In this document: piece after piece, positions 61,088 to 64,000 of the stretch
Layout of the letters: each line of letters starts with the position of its first letter
Position numbering within the stretch: position 1 is the first letter of the stretch
Assembly (NCBI GenBank): GCA_017620155.1
Contig: JAFZQY010000085.1
Location: 1 to 64,000, forward strand
Reading direction: 5' to 3'
Source: Lachnospiraceae bacterium
GTDB taxonomy: Bacteria; Bacillota; Clostridia; Lachnospirales; Lachnospiraceae
Length of the DNA: 64,000 bases
Position numbers and translations under genes: made by a program
The notes under the pieces: generated by a model
Told to the model about the DNA's origin: nothing
Databases searched by the model: none
Seen by the model: the letters and a program-made list of their open reading frames with translations, nothing else

Positions 61088-61767
61088 TGAGTGAAGCTAT
61101 TATCAGTACAAAAGGAATAAAGAGGGCGTTTGATACTCCCGCAGGCAAGTTCTGGGCCTTAAAGGGCATAGATCTGGAGATACCGGAGGGTAAGTTCGTG
61201 ATCTTACGTGGCCGGTCCGGTTCCGGTAAGACAACCCTGATGAACATCATCAATTCTCTGGATGATCCTACTGATGGTGATGTGTTCATCGAAGGTACCA
61301 ATCTCAAGGAACTCTCGGAGAGAGACCGCGAGAACTTAAGGCGTACCAGGATGGGGTTCGTGTTCCAGTCCGTATCGCTGATCCCCAGCCTCAATGCTTT
61401 CCAGAATGTTGAGTTTTCCATGCGCATGGCTGGCATCAAGATAGGTAAGGATTCCGCGAAAAGGGTAGAGGACTGCCTGAAACTGGTAGGCCTTGGCAAC
61501 CGCATGAACCACATGAGCGCGGAGATGTCAGGCGGTGAGCAGCAGAGAGTAGCGATCGCCAGGGCATTTGCGCATAAGCCTGGTATAATCTTTGCCGATG
61601 AGCCTACCGCAGAGTTGGATTCGTCCATGGCCGCGAGAGTCACTGAGATATTCAAGGAGATGACCCGCAGAGAGGGCATCACTATACTCATGACCACACA
61701 TGATGTCGGACTTATGGGCGCCGCAGACATGATCATAGAGCTTGATAACGGAGAGAGGATCTCCTGA
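61087..61767 (+). CDS. ABC transporter ATP-binding protein (MacB/LolD type), first copy
   Basis: This 226-residue ATPase has Walker A GRSGSGKTT, Q-loop VFQSVSLIPSLNAFQNVE, signature MSGGEQQR, Walker B IIFADEPTAELD and switch His in MTTHD. It belongs to the type that pairs with FtsX-like permeases. It starts on the last base of the permease stop and ends just before the second ATPase. Confidence 0.9.
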   Translation: MSEAIISTKGIKRAFDTPAGKFWALKGIDLEIPEGKFVILRGRSGSGKTTLMNIINSLDDPTDGDVFIEGTNLKELSERDRENLRRTRMGFVFQSVSLIPSLNAFQNVEFSMRMAGIKIGKDSAKRVEDCLKLVGLGNRMNHMSAEMSGGEQQRVAIARAFAHKPGIIFADEPTAELDSSMAARVTEIFKEMTRREGITILMTTHDVGLMGAADMIIELDNGERIS

Positions 61768-61780
61768 TCCACTTGTGAAA

Positions 61781-62683
61781 ATGGCAGAAGAGATAAAAAA
61801 AGAAGACAATCAGATAATGGTTCAGGCGGACGGTCTGGTCAAGATCTATAAGTCCAAGGAGACAGAGGTACTGGCTCTGCAGGGACTGGATCTGACCGTT
61901 AATACGGGTGAACTGACGGCTCTGATCGGTAACAGCGGATCCGGTAAATCCACTTTCCTCAATATGATCGGTGGTCTGGACAGACCGAGCGCCGGCAAGC
62001 TCATGGTGGACGGGAAGAACCTGTTTACGATGACGGAGAAAGAACTTGTGCTCTATAAGCGCGATATCGTCGGATTCGTATGGCAGAACAACGGGCGTAA
62101 CATGCTCCCGTATCTGACGGCGCTTGAGAATATCATGCTGCCCATGAACCTGTCCGGAACAAAAAAGAAAAGAGACAAAGCCCTTGAACTGCTGGATATG
62201 GTAGGACTCTCCTCCAAGAAGCACTCCAAGATGAACATGCTCTCGGGCGGAGAGCAGCAGCGTATCGCGATCGCCATAGCTTTGGCGAATTCTCCGAAGC
62301 TTCTTCTCGCGGATGAACCGACGGGATCGGTAGATTCGGCTACGGCGGATTACATATTCGGGATATTCACCGAACTGAATAAGGGCGGTCAGACCATACT
62401 GATAGTCACACATGACATGGCCCTGTCCAAAAAGGTTAAGAGAGTAGTAGCCATCCGCGACGGCAAGATAAGCTCCGAGCGCGTACTGAAGGAACAGTAT
62501 GCCGACCGCGTACGGGAATCAAATATAGACTGGAGAGCCGAGGATACACAGGATGAATTTGTTGTCCTGGATAAAGCGAACCGTCTTCAGATACCAAAGG
62601 AGCTTATCGACGAGATGAAGCTCGATGACAATAAAGTCAAGATCGCCTATAAGGACGATCATATAGAAATCAGCAAACCATAA
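61781..62683 (+). CDS. ABC transporter ATP-binding protein with AbrB-like C-terminal tail, second copy
   Basis: This protein of about 300 residues has Walker A GNSGSGKST, the sequence VWQNNGRNMLPYLTALEN after the Q-loop, signature LSGGEQQR, Walker B LLLADEPTGSVD and switch VTHDM. After the ATPase (to about residue 235) a tail follows; its last part, FVVLDKANRLQIPKELIDEM, then KVKIAYKDDHIEI, has the swapped-hairpin AbrB/SpoVT pattern. AbrB folds bind DNA or dimerise; on an ATPase this tail may mediate dimer or partner contacts. ATG at 61781 is chosen; TTG/GTG codons further upstream overlap the first ATPase gene. Confidence 0.85.
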   Translation: MAEEIKKEDNQIMVQADGLVKIYKSKETEVLALQGLDLTVNTGELTALIGNSGSGKSTFLNMIGGLDRPSAGKLMVDGKNLFTMTEKELVLYKRDIVGFVWQNNGRNMLPYLTALENIMLPMNLSGTKKKRDKALELLDMVGLSSKKHSKMNMLSGGEQQRIAIAIALANSPKLLLADEPTGSVDSATADYIFGIFTELNKGGQTILIVTHDMALSKKVKRVVAIRDGKISSERVLKEQYADRVRESNIDWRAEDTQDEFVVLDKANRLQIPKELIDEMKLDDNKVKIAYKDDHIEISKP

Positions 62684-62733
62684 ACTCAGCACAGATTTTG
62701 CGTTATGTAAACCAACATTCAAGGAGGCAAGCC

Positions 62734-64000
62734 ATGTCCGTAACCGCGACAAACCCCATTCTTCCCGGATTCTATCCCGATCCTTCGATATGTGCGGTAG
62801 GAGAAGACTTCTATATCGTCAATTCTTCTTTTGCATACTTCCCCGGACTGCCGATCATGCACAGCCGCGATCTGGCTCACTGGGAGCAGATAGGTAATGT
62901 CCTGACAAGAGAGTCCCAGCTGCCTCTTGGTGACGCCGGAGTATCACAGGGATTATTCGCACCCACCATGCGCTATCATGAGGGAACATATTATGTGATA
63001 TGTACCAATGTATCTCATGGCGGCAACTTTGTAGTCACTGCAGATAAGCCCGAAGGTCCGTATTCCGATCCCCATTATATCGAGGGAGCTGACGGCATCG
63101 ATCCGAGTCTGTTCTTTGATGATGACGGTAAGTGCTACTATATCGGCACTCATCCGAATGTAGACGGATACAAGTACAACGGAGATTATTTCATATACAT
63201 TCAGGAGTTTGACACTACTGAGTTTAAGCTTGGCGGTAAGAGAGTAGAGGCATGGAACGGTGCCCTGAAGGGTGTGCACTGGCCCGAAGGTCCTCATCTG
63301 TATCATATAGGAGAGTATTACTATATCCTCCACGCAGAGGGCGGTACAGGCCCCGAGCACGCTGTCAGCGTAGCCAGATCCAAAGACGTATTCGGCCCCT
63401 ATGAGAACAACTGGTGTAATCCGATCTTTACCCACAGACATCTCGGACAGAGATATCCCATCAAATATGTGGGTCATGCGGATCTGATGCAGACCGTTAC
63501 CGGAGATTGGTACATGGTCATGCTCGCTGTCAGACCGGTAGGACAGTTTACGACAATGGGCCGTGAGACATTCCTTGCAAGAGTGATCTGGGAGAATGAC
63601 TGGCCCGTAGTCAATCCGGGTCTCGGTATCCTTTCGTCCGAGCTTGTGATCGATCTTCCCGAGTATAAGCCCGAGTGCAGGCAGAATCTTCTTCCCGCTG
63701 TTGATAAGCTCTATGACTTCACGCATATGAACGGGCTGTCCCATGAGTTCATGATGCTCAGGAATCCCAAGGAGGATGCATATGAATTCAGGGAGGGTGA
63801 AGGCCTCTATCTGACCTGTGATACCGATCTTGTATCCGGAAAGGAATCACCTTCATACATCTGTATCCGTCAGGATTCTCATGCATTTGAGGCTGCTGTC
63901 ACACTTAAGGGAGATGACCTCTATAACGGAGCAAGAGCAGGCCTGTGCCTGTTCCAGAGCGAGGATTATCAGCTCAGATTCGAGTATTCCGGATGCAACG
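62734..64000 (+). CDS. GH43 beta-xylosidase-type hydrolase (runs past the window end)
   Basis: An ATG at 62734, with AAGGAGGC at 62721-62728, opens a frame that stays open to the last base (422 complete codons). It encodes a GH43 enzyme: base Asp16 in GFYPDPS, pKa-setting Asp123 in GIDPSLFFDDDG, acid Glu185 in HWPEGPHL, and a C-terminal beta-sandwich (from about residue 310) that continues beyond the window. HLGQRYPIKYVGHADLMQT fits the XynB-type GH43 xylosidases. No signal peptide, so it is cytoplasmic. No terminator separates it from the ABC efflux genes, so read-through from upstream is possible. It is a different subtype from the GH43 at 33.3 kb. Confidence 0.9.
   Translation, partial: MSVTATNPILPGFYPDPSICAVGEDFYIVNSSFAYFPGLPIMHSRDLAHWEQIGNVLTRESQLPLGDAGVSQGLFAPTMRYHEGTYYVICTNVSHGGNFVVTADKPEGPYSDPHYIEGADGIDPSLFFDDDGKCYYIGTHPNVDGYKYNGDYFIYIQEFDTTEFKLGGKRVEAWNGALKGVHWPEGPHLYHIGEYYYILHAEGGTGPEHAVSVARSKDVFGPYENNWCNPIFTHRHLGQRYPIKYVGHADLMQTVTGDWYMVMLAVRPVGQFTTMGRETFLARVIWENDWPVVNPGLGILSSELVIDLPEYKPECRQNLLPAVDKLYDFTHMNGLSHEFMMLRNPKEDAYEFREGEGLYLTCDTDLVSGKESPSYICIRQDSHAFEAAVTLKGDDLYNGARAGLCLFQSEDYQLRFEYSGCN

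Noticed and set aside
1..64000. CRISPR arrays, prophage, rRNA or tRNA genes
   Set aside because: No regularly spaced repeats, phage structural genes, or rRNA/tRNA consensus elements were found in the intergenic regions.

Overview
This window looks like a chromosomal segment from a Gram-positive, fibre-degrading member of the Lachnospiraceae (Butyrivibrio/Pseudobutyrivibrio-like). This is inferred from the gene content; no rRNA or tRNA gene is present to settle it. Supporting signs are many lipoproteins with typical lipobox signals, strong GGAGG-type ribosome binding sites, the Firmicute order rpmB / asp23-like / fakA / recG, a T-box leader, ATPase-less CUT1 sugar transporters, and a dense set of xylan- and glucan-active glycoside hydrolases. 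Nearly all genes lie on the + strand; the minus-strand genes are a GlsB/YeaQ-type membrane protein, a DUF3592-like membrane protein, rpmB and an AraC-type regulator.

Layout. 0-6.1 kb: end of an upstream gene, a GT4 glycosyltransferase, an HD-domain protein, an AI-2E-family transporter, a small membrane protein, an ECF S-component-like protein and a DUF3298 lipoprotein. 6.2-9.9 kb: an HTH + HD fusion protein, a GH27 alpha-galactosidase broken by a frameshift, a small unknown protein and a YjbR + alkyltransferase fusion. 10.4-11.1 kb: a strong promoter, a cyclic-di-GMP-I riboswitch and a terminator ahead of a small secreted Cys-rich protein. 11.3-16.7 kb: an Rpn/PD-(D/E)XK protein, a 1.3-thousand-residue repeat surface protein and a small NHLP-leader-like protein. 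16.7-25.7 kb: rpmB, asp23-like, fakA, recG, a CgeB-like glycosyltransferase, a membrane diguanylate cyclase, a HAD phosphatase and a GreA-family factor. 25.7-30.3 kb: a tryptophan T-box (UGG specifier) followed by a TrpXYZ-type ABC transporter and a TrpB2-type tryptophan synthase beta chain. 30.4-33.3 kb: leuC, leuD and an unknown membrane protein. 33.3-40.5 kb: five glycoside hydrolases (GH43, GH8 Rex-type, cytoplasmic GH5, lipoprotein GH5, secreted GH10 with a C-terminal CBM), a coherent xylan/glucan utilisation operon.

40.5-54.9 kb is the most unusual part. A minus-strand AraC regulator is divergent from an eight-gene run plus a solute-binding lipoprotein: a membrane-anchored solute-binding protein with two N-terminal carbohydrate-binding-like domains, a CUT1 permease pair, an NHL-propeller membrane protein, a YIP1-family protein, a DUF5696 protein, a second CUT1 permease pair, and a second solute-binding lipoprotein behind its own structured leader. 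No ATPase is encoded. 55.0-62.7 kb holds a MacAB-like unit: two lipoprotein adaptors, one large FtsX permease and two ATPases, the second with an AbrB-like tail. The window ends inside a second GH43 gene.

How it fits together: secreted GH10 and GH5 would cut polymers outside, ABC importers would bring oligosaccharides in, and cytoplasmic GH43/GH8/GH5 would finish them. A c-di-GMP synthase and a c-di-GMP riboswitch share the window, although nothing ties them to each other directly. All functional calls rest on reading translated sequence and motifs by eye; no database search was run.
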